This document shows positions 20,547 through 29,431 of a stretch of DNA of 64,000 bases, piece by piece (the first letter of the stretch is position 1; the number at the start of each line of letters is the position of its first letter). The notes under the pieces were generated by a model that saw only the letters and a list, made by a program, of their open reading frames with translations, was not told the DNA's origin and searched no databases. The stretch is from the NCBI GenBank assembly GCA_018436095.1, contig JAHDMJ010000018.1, positions 1 to 64,000 on the forward strand, read 5' to 3'. Made by a program: the position numbers and the translations under genes. The stretch comes from Clostridia bacterium. Its GTDB lineage: Bacteria; Bacillota; Peptococcia; DRI-13; UBA5745.

Positions 20547-22681
20547 ATGAGCTGGAAAAGAAGATAAAAGCAAAAATTCCCGGGGAAGATACGGGGATTG
20601 AGATTAAGCGTTCCCTTTGTGCCATTTGCAGCCCCGGCTGCCATTGCGGCTTGGATTGCTATGTAAAAGACGGCCAGCTGCTCAAGGTAGAGGGAACCCT
20701 GGAGCATCCCTATAACCGGGGCAAGCTTTGCACCAAGGGGGCGGCCAACCGGAATTATATCTACCGGGAAGACCGCATCCGCACTCCCCTCAAGCGTGTG
20801 GGCCCCCGGGGAGAGGGTAAGTTTGAGCCCATTAGCTGGGATGAAGCCTACGGGATCATCGCGGAAAAGCTGGCTGCGGTGAAAGAAAAGTACTCGCCCC
20901 ATTCCGTGGCTTTCTTTAGCGGCTACTGTAAATGGTACCGCCCCATCCTGCACCGCTTCTGCTACACCTTTGGTTCCGTCAACTTTGGCACCGATGACAG
21001 CACCTGCTTTAAATCCATGGACATTGCCAACTCCCTGACCACCGGCGCCCCCGGCGGCCCCAATATCCCCAATACCAATACGTTCCTGGGCTGGAACTAT
21101 GGCGGCTATTACTCGAACCATTTAAGCGTAGGTCCTGTCCGGGCCCTGAAGGAACGGGGCGGCAAGGTCATTATCATTGATGTGCGCTACTCGCCGGCGG
21201 CCAAGAACTTTGCGGATATCTTTCTGCAAATCAGGCCCGGCACCGACGGCGCTCTGGCCCTGGGCATGGGCAAGCTGATTATCGATAACGGCTGGGCGGA
21301 TATGGATTATATCGAAAAGCACACCTATGGCTTCGATGAATATAAGGAACTGGTGCAGAATTATCCCTTGGATAAGGTTTGCGAGATTACGGGCTTAAAT
21401 CCCGATGATGTGTTTGAGGCCACCAAGCTCTATGCCACCAACGGTCCTGCCTGCACAAATTTCTCCGCTTCCGCCCTGACCCACCGGGTCAACGGCCTGC
21501 AGACTCATCGGGCCATCATTTGCCTTGGGGCCCTGACCGGCAATTTTGACCGCCCCGGCGGCAATGTGCCCAGCTTTGCCAGCTATATCCATAAGCGGGG
21601 CGGATTTACCACCCGGGAAATGGAATTCCGGGAGGAAAAGCGTCCCTTTGACCAGCTTCGCATCGGGGAAACCCGCTTCCCTACCTGGGACGAATATTGC
21701 GACGAATTTCAGGCTATGGATTTGCTGCGCCAGATTGAGGAGGGCAGGCCCTATCCCGTCAAGGCCATTGTGGGCTTTGGCATGAACGCCAAAATGTTCC
21801 CCGAAACGGATAAGCTGGTGAAAGCCTTTGATAAGCTGGACTTCTTTGTGGATGCGGATATGTTCATGACCTATACGGCAAAGTATGCGGATATCGTCCT
21901 GCCCTCTTGCTCCTCCCTGGAGCGGGGGGAAATGAAGGCCTATGAGGGCGGGTATCTTGCCTTTACCAAGCCCGCTATCCCGCCGCTGTATGAATCCAAG
22001 TCCGATGTGGATATGCTCTGTGAGCTGGCCCGGGTGATGGACCTTGATGACGATTTGCTCAAGGCCGGTTATGAAGCCTGCTGCGATTGGATGATTGAGG
22101 GGAATGGGGTGACGGTTGCGGATCTGAAAGCCTCCGATCTGCCCGTAAAAATCCAGACGGCAAAGCCGGTGGTTCCCGGCGCCTATCTGGAAAAAGGCTG
22201 CAGGACGCCTACAGGCAAAATTGAGTTTTATTCCAAGGCCATTGCGGCTTACGATCCCAAGTATGGCCTGAATCCCCTGCCGGATTATGTTGATCCGCTT
22301 TTTGATGAGAACGATCCGGAAACAAAGGAAAAGTATCCCTTCCATATGATTGCCGGTATCCGCATCCCCAATACGATTCACTCCCGGGTCCATGAAGTTC
22401 CCTGGCTGCGCAGCCTCCGGCCCGATCCCCTTTGTGAGATCAATCAGGATGACGCCAAGAACCTGGGCATCAATGACGGCGATCCTGTGGAAGTCAGCAG
22501 CCCCTATGGTACGGTCCGGCTCAAAGCTATGATTACAGCCAAGCTGCAGCCCGGCGTACTGGCCATGGCCCATGGGTATACGGAGGCAAATGCAAATGTG
22601 CTGGTAGGCCGCGATCATCTTGATCCTTACTCCGGTTATCCCGGATTCAAGAGTTTGCGCTGCTCCATTCGTAAGTATTAG
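20543..22681 (+). CDS. molybdopterin oxidoreductase, DMSO reductase family
   Basis: The catalytic subunit (712 residues) has an N-terminal 4Fe-4S motif, Cys26-x2-Cys29-x3-Cys33 with Cys63 in GKLCTKG, then the bis-MGD-binding domains and a C-terminal dinucleotide-binding domain (VEVSSPYGTVRLKA near residue 650). Cys155 in DDSTCFKSM is the likely metal ligand, as in Cys-ligated relatives; it is not selenocysteine. It starts with TTG overlapping the upstream stop, with GGAGGG 7 bp before. No Tat signal is present, so the enzyme is cytoplasmic. Substrate unknown. It may be a reductase or a non-redox hydratase-type member. Confidence 0.88.
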   Translation: MNELEKKIKAKIPGEDTGIEIKRSLCAICSPGCHCGLDCYVKDGQLLKVEGTLEHPYNRGKLCTKGAANRNYIYREDRIRTPLKRVGPRGEGKFEPISWDEAYGIIAEKLAAVKEKYSPHSVAFFSGYCKWYRPILHRFCYTFGSVNFGTDDSTCFKSMDIANSLTTGAPGGPNIPNTNTFLGWNYGGYYSNHLSVGPVRALKERGGKVIIIDVRYSPAAKNFADIFLQIRPGTDGALALGMGKLIIDNGWADMDYIEKHTYGFDEYKELVQNYPLDKVCEITGLNPDDVFEATKLYATNGPACTNFSASALTHRVNGLQTHRAIICLGALTGNFDRPGGNVPSFASYIHKRGGFTTREMEFREEKRPFDQLRIGETRFPTWDEYCDEFQAMDLLRQIEEGRPYPVKAIVGFGMNAKMFPETDKLVKAFDKLDFFVDADMFMTYTAKYADIVLPSCSSLERGEMKAYEGGYLAFTKPAIPPLYESKSDVDMLCELARVMDLDDDLLKAGYEACCDWMIEGNGVTVADLKASDLPVKIQTAKPVVPGAYLEKGCRTPTGKIEFYSKAIAAYDPKYGLNPLPDYVDPLFDENDPETKEKYPFHMIAGIRIPNTIHSRVHEVPWLRSLRPDPLCEINQDDAKNLGINDGDPVEVSSPYGTVRLKAMITAKLQPGVLAMAHGYTEANANVLVGRDHLDPYSGYPGFKSLRCSIRKY

Positions 22682-22692
22682 GAGGCGGAATA

Positions 22693-23238
22693 ATGAAACA
22701 TGTTTTTACCTTTGATCCGGACCGGTGCTGCGCCTGCTCGGCCTGCATGATTGCCTGCACGGACCAGAACGACATCAACCTGAAGGCCGGCGAAAAATGC
22801 TTCCGCAAAACCTACGACACGGAAGTGGCCTTTAAGGAAGGCGGGATTTACTGCGCCTATCTTTCCACCGCCTGCATGCACTGTGAGGATGCTCCCTGCA
22901 TCGCCGCCTGTCCGGTGGGATGCATCAGCAAGGATGCCGATACCGGATTTACCATCTATGACAATACGAATTGCGTAGGCTGCAAAAGCTGCGCTATGGC
23001 CTGTCCCTTTGGCGCCCCCCGCTATAATACTGAAGATGGCAAAATGGTCAAGTGCGATGGCTGCTACATACGCATAAAGAACGGCATGAAGCCGGCCTGC
23101 GTCCGGGCCTGCTCCTTTGGAGCCTTGGATTGCCTAACGGAGGAAGAGTACCGCAACAGCGGCAGCGATAAAGCCTGCAACGTGCTGATCGACCAGGCCA
23201 ACCTGCGCAAAAAGGAAGCCCTGGGCCGCTGGAGATAA
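22693..23238 (+). CDS. 4Fe-4S ferredoxin-type electron-transfer subunit
   Basis: A 181-residue protein with four cysteine clusters in the DmsB/HycB/NrfC pattern: CCACSACMIAC near the start, CMHCEDAPCIAACP, CVGCKSCAMACP and CDGCYIRI...CVRACSFGALD. Four 4Fe-4S clusters are expected. It lies 11 bp after the molybdopterin subunit gene with AGGAGG before the ATG. It should link the molybdenum subunit to the flavoprotein. No membrane anchor gene follows, which again suggests a soluble complex. Confidence 0.9.
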   Translation: MKHVFTFDPDRCCACSACMIACTDQNDINLKAGEKCFRKTYDTEVAFKEGGIYCAYLSTACMHCEDAPCIAACPVGCISKDADTGFTIYDNTNCVGCKSCAMACPFGAPRYNTEDGKMVKCDGCYIRIKNGMKPACVRACSFGALDCLTEEEYRNSGSDKACNVLIDQANLRKKEALGRWR

Positions 23239-23260
23239 AAACGAAAAGCCTGAAATGTCA

Positions 23261-23310
23261 TATGAAATATTATGAAATATTATGAAATATTATGAAATAT
23301 TATGAAATAT
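23261..23310 (+). repeat. five exact copies of TATGAAATAT
   Basis: Five head-to-tail copies of the decamer TATGAAATAT fill 23261-23310 with no mismatch, followed by a decayed relative ending TATATGAA at 23334. The array lies between the ferredoxin stop and the start of the cyclodeaminase-family gene. A period of ten with no divergence suggests recent slippage and possible length variation. Confidence 0.95.
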
Positions 23311-23343
23311 CGTGTAGAATGTTATATGAAGGGGGGCCTTGCT

Positions 23344-24327
23344 GTGGTTCATGAGAGCATACTGTTTTTAAGCGAGGACGACGTCCTGTCCATGCTCACA
23401 CCCCAGGACGCCATTGAGGCGGCGGAAAGCGTCTTTTACCATATTGGCACAGGTGCGGTGACCGTTGGGGAGATGGCCTTAATGTTTACCGATGAGAGTA
23501 AACGAAACAATTTCCACTCCATGCCGGCGATTCTTCACTACAAGAATGTTGCGGGAGTAAAATGGATAAGTACTTACGGCGCTCCCGCGCCGGGCTATCC
23601 CTTTTGTCATGGCACCATTGTGCTTCTGAGCGATACCCACACCGGCTCCCCCATCGCTGTCGTAGGCGGCACGAACATCACCGCCCTGCGTACGGCCGGG
23701 GGGCACGGCGTTGTACAGGCCAAGCATCTGGCAAACCCGGAACCCGGGGTTTTGACGGTGCTGGGCTGCGGCGCCCAGGCCCAAGCCGGCATTCGGGGCT
23801 TCCTTACGCAGTTTAGCTCAATCAAGGAGGTGCGTCTGTTCAGCCGCAGCCGTCCTCCCATGGAGAAGGTAAAGGAAACCTACAAGGACCGGGCCCAGGT
23901 GGTGATTTGCCAATCACCTCAAGAAGCCGCCCGGGGCAGCAACCTGATCCTGGTGGCTTCCGGCGCCTGCGAGCCCTTGCTGGGGGCGGATATGGTTCAA
24001 CCGGGGACGACTATTATTGGGATTGAAGGCTTCCGGGATATTGATCCGGCTTTGGGCAAAGGGGCTGACAAGTGGTACCTGGGTTACCGTGTGCCGGATC
24101 AGTACATTCTCGACAGCCCCAAGCTAAATCCAGGCAAGCTGCAAGTAACGGATGTATTTGGGGATATGACGGAGCTGCTCACCGGACGGGTTCCCGGCCG
24201 GGAGCGGGAGGATGAGATAATTATCTCCACCCATATGGGGATGGGGGCCCATGATGTATATTGTGCGGAATTGCTGTATCGCCGGGCCTTGGAGCGGGGG
24301 ATTGGACAGCGGCTATGCTTGGCATAA
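23344..24327 (+). CDS. ornithine cyclodeaminase/mu-crystallin-family protein
   Basis: A 327-residue NAD(P)-dependent enzyme: an N-terminal dimerisation segment (LFLSEDDVLSMLTPQDAIEA), the substrate/cofactor motif TNITALRTAGG near residue 110 and a Rossmann motif LTVLGCGAQAQAGIRGF near 130-150. Family members include ornithine cyclodeaminase, alanine dehydrogenase and ketimine reductase. The GTG at 23344 follows AAGGGGGG at proper spacing and gives the usual family N terminus; the frame from 23302 begins inside the decamer array. Imine reduction would fit the opine-type dehydrogenase of the same island. Confidence 0.82.
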   Translation: MVHESILFLSEDDVLSMLTPQDAIEAAESVFYHIGTGAVTVGEMALMFTDESKRNNFHSMPAILHYKNVAGVKWISTYGAPAPGYPFCHGTIVLLSDTHTGSPIAVVGGTNITALRTAGGHGVVQAKHLANPEPGVLTVLGCGAQAQAGIRGFLTQFSSIKEVRLFSRSRPPMEKVKETYKDRAQVVICQSPQEAARGSNLILVASGACEPLLGADMVQPGTTIIGIEGFRDIDPALGKGADKWYLGYRVPDQYILDSPKLNPGKLQVTDVFGDMTELLTGRVPGREREDEIIISTHMGMGAHDVYCAELLYRRALERGIGQRLCLA

Positions 24328-24368
24328 AAACCGCGGCCCAGGGCCTGCTGCCCGGGACAGGCGGTTTT
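24326..24368 (+). terminator. terminator after the cyclodeaminase-family gene
   Basis: AAAAACCGC (24326-24334) pairs with GCGGTTTT (24361-24368), with an inner CCCAGGGC/GCCCGGG stem. The 3' arm ends in TTTT. It begins at the stop codon and separates the redox genes from mobB. Confidence 0.7.
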
Positions 24369-24396
24369 CGCAAATAGGGGAGGGAAGGGAAGCCGT

Positions 24397-24906
24397 ATGA
24401 CCAGGATTCCGGTTTTTTCGGTAGTTGGCTATTCGGGTACGGGAAAGACCACATTTTTGGAAGGACTGATTGCGATCCTTAAGGCAAAAGGCCTGCGCAT
24501 AGCTGTTATCAAACATGACGCCCATGAATTTGAGATTGACAGGGAAGGCAAGGATAGCTGGCGCCTGACCCGGGCGGGGGCGGATGTAACGGCGCTGCTA
24601 TCGGATACCAAGGCTGTTCTGATGGAAAACCGGCCTATTCCCATCCAGCGCCTTATCGGCCAAATCCAGGATGTAGACTTGATCCTTACAGAGGGATATA
24701 AGCAGGGAGATTGGCCGAAAATTCTGTTGCACGCCAAGAGGACGGGGAAGCCGCTGCCCATTGATCCCGATACCTGCATAGCCCTGTGCACCGATGACGC
24801 CATCGAAACAAGGGCCCCCCGGTATTCTCTGGAGGATACGCAAGCCGTAGCGGAATTGATTTATGGGCGGCTCCCGGACAAGGAGCCTACCCCCTGGGAG
24901 GAATGA
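24397..24906 (+). CDS. mobB: molybdopterin-guanine dinucleotide biosynthesis protein MobB
   Basis: A 169-residue P-loop GTPase: VVGYSGTGKTTFLEGLI (residues 8-24) is the Walker A, and VIKHDAHEFEIDREGKDSW is the typical MobB segment. MobB assists MobA in attaching GMP to molybdopterin. It overlaps mobA by 4 bp (ATGA). Placement directly behind a molybdopterin oxidoreductase operon suggests dedicated cofactor supply. Confidence 0.93.
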   Translation: MTRIPVFSVVGYSGTGKTTFLEGLIAILKAKGLRIAVIKHDAHEFEIDREGKDSWRLTRAGADVTALLSDTKAVLMENRPIPIQRLIGQIQDVDLILTEGYKQGDWPKILLHAKRTGKPLPIDPDTCIALCTDDAIETRAPRYSLEDTQAVAELIYGRLPDKEPTPWEE

Positions 24907-25526
24907 ACACCGTGCTGAGCGTCATACTTACCGGCGGCAAGAGCAGCCGGATGGGACATGACAAGGCGTTGCTGGATATGGAGGGCGGCGCCATGTCTCT
25001 TGTGCTGGCCCAACGGTATGCCGGGCTGGGACCTGTTGCTTTTGCGGTGGACCGGCCCGGCCGCTTTGATTGCGGCGGATTTTTAGAGCTGGCGGATGAA
25101 TTCCCCGGCTGCGGGCCTTTTAACGGGATCTATTCCGCTTTTCTAAAAACCCAGGAAGATTATATTTTTCTTACCGCTACGGATATGCCCAACGGCGATC
25201 CGGCTTTAGTGAGGCGGCTCCGGGAAGAGATTGGGGATTGCAGCGCCTGCACCATCCTGCGCAAGAACGGCTTTATGGAGCCCTTATTTTCTATTTATCA
25301 CCGAAGCTGCTTCAATTTCGCACGGGAATGCATGGAAACGGGACGCAACTCCCTTTTAGAGGTTTTCCGGCGCCTGAACGTTCGGACTGTGCCTGAGGAA
25401 GAGCTGGCCCAATGGGATATGGAATACGTTTTATGCAATATTAATACGCCAAAAGCCTACCGGCAATATCGGACAAGTTGCCGGCCTGCGGCGTCAAACA
25501 GGAGACAGACTATTCATGATAATTAA
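24903..25526 (+). CDS. mobA: molybdenum cofactor guanylyltransferase
   Basis: MobA transfers GMP from GTP to molybdopterin, giving the guanine dinucleotide form used by DMSO-reductase-family enzymes. The 207-residue protein starts MNTVLSVILTGGKSSRMGHDKALL, the nucleotidyltransferase signature, with LTATDMPNGDP as the metal-binding Asp segment near residue 95. Both neighbours overlap it, by 4 bp upstream and 11 bp downstream, showing tight coupling. A short Cys-Arg-rich C terminus shows no recognisable motif. Confidence 0.93.
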   Translation: MNTVLSVILTGGKSSRMGHDKALLDMEGGAMSLVLAQRYAGLGPVAFAVDRPGRFDCGGFLELADEFPGCGPFNGIYSAFLKTQEDYIFLTATDMPNGDPALVRRLREEIGDCSACTILRKNGFMEPLFSIYHRSCFNFARECMETGRNSLLEVFRRLNVRTVPEEELAQWDMEYVLCNINTPKAYRQYRTSCRPAASNRRQTIHDN

Positions 25527-26730
25527 CCCTGATTATAAATCGGCCCGGGATTTGCTGCTTGCCCTGGCTCTGCCGGTGGATGTGGAAAGAATATCATTGC
25601 CGGAGGCTGCCGGGCGGGTTTTGGCCCGGGACTTGACGGCAGAGAAAAGCATACCGCCTTTTGACGCTTCTCCCTATGACGGCTACGCCTTTTGTGCTGC
25701 CGACGCACAGAAAGCTTCCCGGGAAATGCCGGTAAAGCTGCGCATTTTGGAAGAGATACCGGCGGGGGCTGTTCCCTCGGTTTCGCTTACCCGGGGAACA
25801 GCGGTAAAAATCCTTACCGGCGCACCTCTGCCGGCTGGGGCCGACGTGGTGGTGCCTTTTGAACGTACCGAATTTACGCAAGACATGGTAACGATTTTTC
25901 AGGCTGCAAAAAGCGGGGAAAATATTGTGCGGGCCGGAGAGGATGTGACCGCCGGACAAAAACTGGCGGAGGCCGGGAGCATTATCGATGCCGGCCTTGC
26001 CGGTTGCCTGGCTTCCCAGGGCCGGGCCAACATAGAAGTGTTCCGCCGGCCCGTTATCGGCATTATTTCCACGGGCAACGAGGTCGTTGAAGCCCATGAA
26101 CCTTTGGCGCCCGGCAAGATACGCAATTCAAACCGGTATACCCTGGAGACGGTCCTGCGGGGCGCCGGTTGTTTGCCGCGCTACCTGGGGCTGGCCGGCG
26201 ACCGGACAGAAGAGATTTGCCGCTATATTAAAGAGGGCCTTATCTCCTGCGACGCCGTATTAATAACCGGCGGCGTATCCGTAGGGGATTACGATATGAC
26301 TCTTGCGGCAATGGAAATGGCCCAAGCCCGGGTGGTGGTCAGCGGCGTGCAGCTAAAGCCGGGCATGGCCTGCGCCTATGGGGAGAAGGACGGCAAGCTG
26401 GTTTGCGGGCTTTCCGGCAACCCGGCCTCGGCTCTCACCAACCTTTATGCCGTCGTACTGCCCGCCATAAAAAAGCTGGCGGGACAGCGGCAGCCGGTTC
26501 CCGATGAATTTTCTGTCATTCTCGCTTCGGAATTCCCCAAAAAGAGCCCTGTTACGCGGCTGCTGCGGGGCCGGTTGAACCTATCCGAAGGCAGGGCCCT
26601 GTTTATCCTGCCCCAGGAGCAAGGCAACAGAATACTGAGCAGCACCATTGGCTGCAATGCAATGGCTATTATTCCCGCCGGCAGTGGCCCCATGGCGGCG
26701 GGCACGCTGCTGTCCGGGTTTTTGCTATAA
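25516..26730 (+). CDS. moeA: molybdopterin molybdenumtransferase
   Basis: MoeA inserts molybdate into adenylylated molybdopterin. The 404-residue protein shows PPFDASPYDGYAFCA (residues 40-54), the IVRAGEDVTAGQKL segment, IISTGNEV near 180 and ITGGVSVGDYD near 255, and ends with the small MoeA C-terminal domain. AGGAG lies about 10 bp upstream of the ATG, which is inside the mobA end. It is the last gene of the plus-strand operon. No modABC or moaA lies in the window. Confidence 0.94.
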   Translation: MIINPDYKSARDLLLALALPVDVERISLPEAAGRVLARDLTAEKSIPPFDASPYDGYAFCAADAQKASREMPVKLRILEEIPAGAVPSVSLTRGTAVKILTGAPLPAGADVVVPFERTEFTQDMVTIFQAAKSGENIVRAGEDVTAGQKLAEAGSIIDAGLAGCLASQGRANIEVFRRPVIGIISTGNEVVEAHEPLAPGKIRNSNRYTLETVLRGAGCLPRYLGLAGDRTEEICRYIKEGLISCDAVLITGGVSVGDYDMTLAAMEMAQARVVVSGVQLKPGMACAYGEKDGKLVCGLSGNPASALTNLYAVVLPAIKKLAGQRQPVPDEFSVILASEFPKKSPVTRLLRGRLNLSEGRALFILPQEQGNRILSSTIGCNAMAIIPAGSGPMAAGTLLSGFLL

Positions 26731-26749
26731 GCGCCAGGTCCAAAAAATG

Positions 26750-26773
26750 TGCCGGCCCCCGAGGGAGCCGGCA
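26750..26773 (+). terminator. hairpin after moeA
   Basis: TGCCGGC pairs with GCCGGCA around CCCC-GA-GGGA. It is 20 bp after the moeA stop and lacks a clear T-run, so termination is likely but may be weak. Confidence 0.55.
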
Positions 26774-26824
26774 AAGTAGATGAGAGGCAGGGCGGGAATT
26801 GAACCAAGATGAGAGAGTAATTTA

Positions 26825-26884
26825 GTTCTGATTGAGCCCTGACAGTGCTTGACTGTGTCTTGATTATGTTCTGATTGAGCCCTG
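26825..26884. repeat. short direct repeat downstream of moeA
   Basis: GTTCTGATTGAGCCCTG occurs at 26825-26841 and again at 26868-26884, 43 bp apart, in the convergent gap between moeA and the aldehyde dehydrogenase gene. Nothing coding is seen in the 190-bp gap. Confidence 0.8.
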
Positions 26885-26920
26885 GCTGTTAATCCGGCGG
26901 CCGGCGGGGTTAGCGGCCGG

Positions 26921-28549
26921 TTAAGCCTCGCTCATGTAAGGGTAGGCGATATCTTTTGTGGGAGCCAAGGTTTCCTTTACGGTCTGGACACTGAGCCAGC
27001 GGTAAAGATTGAGGGCGCTGCCGGCTTTATCGTTGGTGCCGGAAGCCCGGGCGCCGCCAAAGGGCTGCTGGCCTACCACGGCGCCGGTGGGTTTGTCATT
27101 GATGTAGAGGTTGCCGGCAGTATGGCGAAGGGCGGCGGACATTTCCGCAATAGCCAGCCGGTCGTTGGCATATATGGCGCCGGTGAGGGCGTAAGGCGAG
27201 GCCTCGTCACAAGCCTGGAGGGTTTTGGCCAGCTCCTGGTCGGGATAGACGTAGACGGTAAGAACGGGGCCGAAAATTTCTTTAACCATGGTTTCCGTGT
27301 AAGGGGTCTGAGCCTGGATCACCGTGGGCTGCACAAAATAGCCTTTGGTATCGTCGCAACCGCCGCAGAGAACTTCAGCCTCCGCAGACTCCCGGGCCCG
27401 CTGGATAAAGCCGGCAATATTGTCGAAAGAGCTTTTGTCAATGACGGCGCCCATAAAGCTGGTGAAGTCGCGGACGTCGCCGACTTTAAGGCTCTGGATT
27501 TCCAGCATCAGTTTTGGGCGAACCAGGGGCCAGAGGCTTTCCGGTATAAAGGCCCGGGAAGCGGCGGAGCATTTCTGGCCTTGGTATTCGAAGGCGCCGC
27601 GAACCATGCCGGCCACCAGGGCATCCACATCGGCAGTGGGATGGGCGAAGATGAAGTCTTTGCCGCCGGTTTCCCCCACTAAACGGGGATATGAGGTATA
27701 GTTGGAAATGTTGCTGCCTACTTGCTGCCACATGGTCTGGAATACCTCTGTGGAGCCGGTAAAGTGTATGCCTGCCATTTTGGGATGGCTGAGTACGCGG
27801 CTGCTGAAATCCTTGCCCCGGCAAGGCAGGAAGTTGATAACGCCGGCGGGCAGACCTGCCTCCATAAGTATTTGCATGAAATAATAGTTGGACAACACTG
27901 CGGTGGTGGCCGGCTTCCAGATCACCGTATTGCCCAAAAGGGCGGGAGCGGCGCCCAGATTGCCGCCGATAGCAGTGAAATTGAAGGGAGTAACAACGGC
28001 TACAAAGCCTTCCAGGGCCCGGTAGATCAGGCGGTTCCATACGCCCTTTGCATTGCCGGGCTGCTGGCTGAAAATCTGGGCGGCATAATAAGCATTAAAC
28101 CGCAGAAAATCAATGAGCTCACAGGCTGAGTCGATTTCGGCCTGATAAACGGTTTTGCTTTGGCCCAGCATGGTGGCGGCATTCATTTTATAGCGGTAAG
28201 GACCGGAGATCAACTCCGCCGCTTTGAGGAATATGCTGGCCCTATGCTCCCAGGACAGGGCCTCCCAAATGGTGCGGGCTTCCAAAGCTGCTTTTATGGC
28301 CAACTGAAAATGCTCTTCTTCGGCTGCCGCACATTTGGCTAAGATATGGCTATGGTCGTGGGGCATTACCACCCTATTGGTCTTTTCGGTATAATATTCT
28401 TTGCCGCCGATGATTAAAGGTATATTAAGGAGTTGTTCTGACTGGCGGTTTAATTCTTCCTTCAGCTCTTTGCGCTCGCTGCTGCCAGGGAGATAAGACC
28501 GCACCGGTTCATTCGCCGGGACAGGAACGGTAAAATATGCGTTTTCCAT
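26921..28549 (-). CDS. pruA: L-glutamate gamma-semialdehyde (P5C) dehydrogenase
   Basis: A 542-residue aldehyde dehydrogenase of the single-domain P5C dehydrogenase type, which oxidises glutamate semialdehyde to glutamate with NAD in proline or arginine catabolism. TPFNFTAIGGN (about residue 190), the catalytic Glu in ELVGETGGKDF-like LVGETGGKDF (about 290) and the nucleophilic Cys in YQGQKCSAASR (about 325) are all present. AGGAGG lies in front of the ATG. It is transcribed divergently from an AraC-type regulator, its probable controller. No proline dehydrogenase gene is adjacent. Confidence 0.9.
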   Translation of the reverse strand: MENAYFTVPVPANEPVRSYLPGSSERKELKEELNRQSEQLLNIPLIIGGKEYYTEKTNRVVMPHDHSHILAKCAAAEEEHFQLAIKAALEARTIWEALSWEHRASIFLKAAELISGPYRYKMNAATMLGQSKTVYQAEIDSACELIDFLRFNAYYAAQIFSQQPGNAKGVWNRLIYRALEGFVAVVTPFNFTAIGGNLGAAPALLGNTVIWKPATTAVLSNYYFMQILMEAGLPAGVINFLPCRGKDFSSRVLSHPKMAGIHFTGSTEVFQTMWQQVGSNISNYTSYPRLVGETGGKDFIFAHPTADVDALVAGMVRGAFEYQGQKCSAASRAFIPESLWPLVRPKLMLEIQSLKVGDVRDFTSFMGAVIDKSSFDNIAGFIQRARESAEAEVLCGGCDDTKGYFVQPTVIQAQTPYTETMVKEIFGPVLTVYVYPDQELAKTLQACDEASPYALTGAIYANDRLAIAEMSAALRHTAGNLYINDKPTGAVVGQQPFGGARASGTNDKAGSALNLYRWLSVQTVKETLAPTKDIAYPYMSEA

Positions 28550-28687
28550 GGAAAGCCGCCTCCTTTTATTATATAATTAAAGTATAACAAAGAGTTTTGG
28601 AGGTTTTTTGCCAAGAAACGCCTTTTGCTTGACCCGATCTCAGATTTGAGCATAGGAGCATCAGAAAAGCGGGGGAGGGAATCAAAA

Positions 28688-29431
28688 ATGGCCAAGCTGG
28701 ATTGTCATGTATTAGGTATTCCTCAGACCAGAGAAGGGCACCGGCATGATCATGCCCACATATTGCTGCCTTTGACCCACTCCCTGGTAGTGCGGCTGGA
28801 TGGGGAGGAGCATATCATTACCTCCAGCCATTTAGGTTTTATTGCTCCCGGCCGTTTTCATCATTGCATGAGCCAGGAACAGGTGATTATTATTAATATT
28901 CCGGCTTCTATGATTAAGGCTAAGGACTTGGAGGTATTGGAAAGCCAGGTTTGTTTGGCTTTGACCGGAGCTTTTGTGCCTTTGACGGATTTGATCAAAG
29001 GGGAAGTCCAGCGCAACCCCGACAGCGATAGCGTCAGATATTTATTTTATTACCTTTATGACAAGCTGGTGGAGCAAAACGGCATCAAATCCCTGCGTTA
29101 TATCCGGGAAAACTTTGGCGAAAAAATCACGGTATCCCAGCTGGCTAAGCTGGAAAATTACAATTTATCTTATTTTACGGATTGGTTTAAGAAACAAACG
29201 GGATTTTCACCTTCCCAATATATCCGGCAGATTCGTATCGAGAAGGCCAAGGAGCTTTTGACCAATACCCACTACCGGCTGGTGGATGTGGCGGCCCAGG
29301 TGGGGTATGACAGCGGCGCTTCCTTTACCCGGGCTTTTAAGGAGGCGGAGGGCATGGCGCCTTTGGATTACCGGCGGCAAAGGCCGGGGACGGCAAAAAA
29401 AAGCAAAGCCCGCGATGGGGCTGCAGAGTAA
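28688..29431 (+). CDS. AraC-family transcriptional regulator
   Basis: A 247-residue protein with an N-terminal cupin-like sensing domain (HRHDHAHILLPL and GFIAPGRFHHC recall the AraC arm) and a C-terminal double helix-turn-helix (ISQLAKLENYNLSYFTDWFK-like segment with VSQLAKLENYNLSYF, and RLVDVAAQVGYDSGASFTRA). The ATG at 28688 has GGGGGAGGG upstream; the frame from 28625 has none. It diverges from the P5C-dehydrogenase gene and probably regulates it in response to an amino acid or aldehyde. Confidence 0.85.
   Translation: MAKLDCHVLGIPQTREGHRHDHAHILLPLTHSLVVRLDGEEHIITSSHLGFIAPGRFHHCMSQEQVIIINIPASMIKAKDLEVLESQVCLALTGAFVPLTDLIKGEVQRNPDSDSVRYLFYYLYDKLVEQNGIKSLRYIRENFGEKITVSQLAKLENYNLSYFTDWFKKQTGFSPSQYIRQIRIEKAKELLTNTHYRLVDVAAQVGYDSGASFTRAFKEAEGMAPLDYRRQRPGTAKKSKARDGAAE

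Noticed and set aside
20543-22681. Selenocysteine in the molybdopterin subunit
   Set aside because: The likely metal-ligand position is a normal Cys codon, and the frame has no internal TGA.
26790-26810. tRNA 3'-end-like sequence on the minus strand (GGTTCAATTCCCGCC)
   Set aside because: The five bases before the TTCAATT loop do not pair with those after it, and no acceptor, D or anticodon stem can be drawn.
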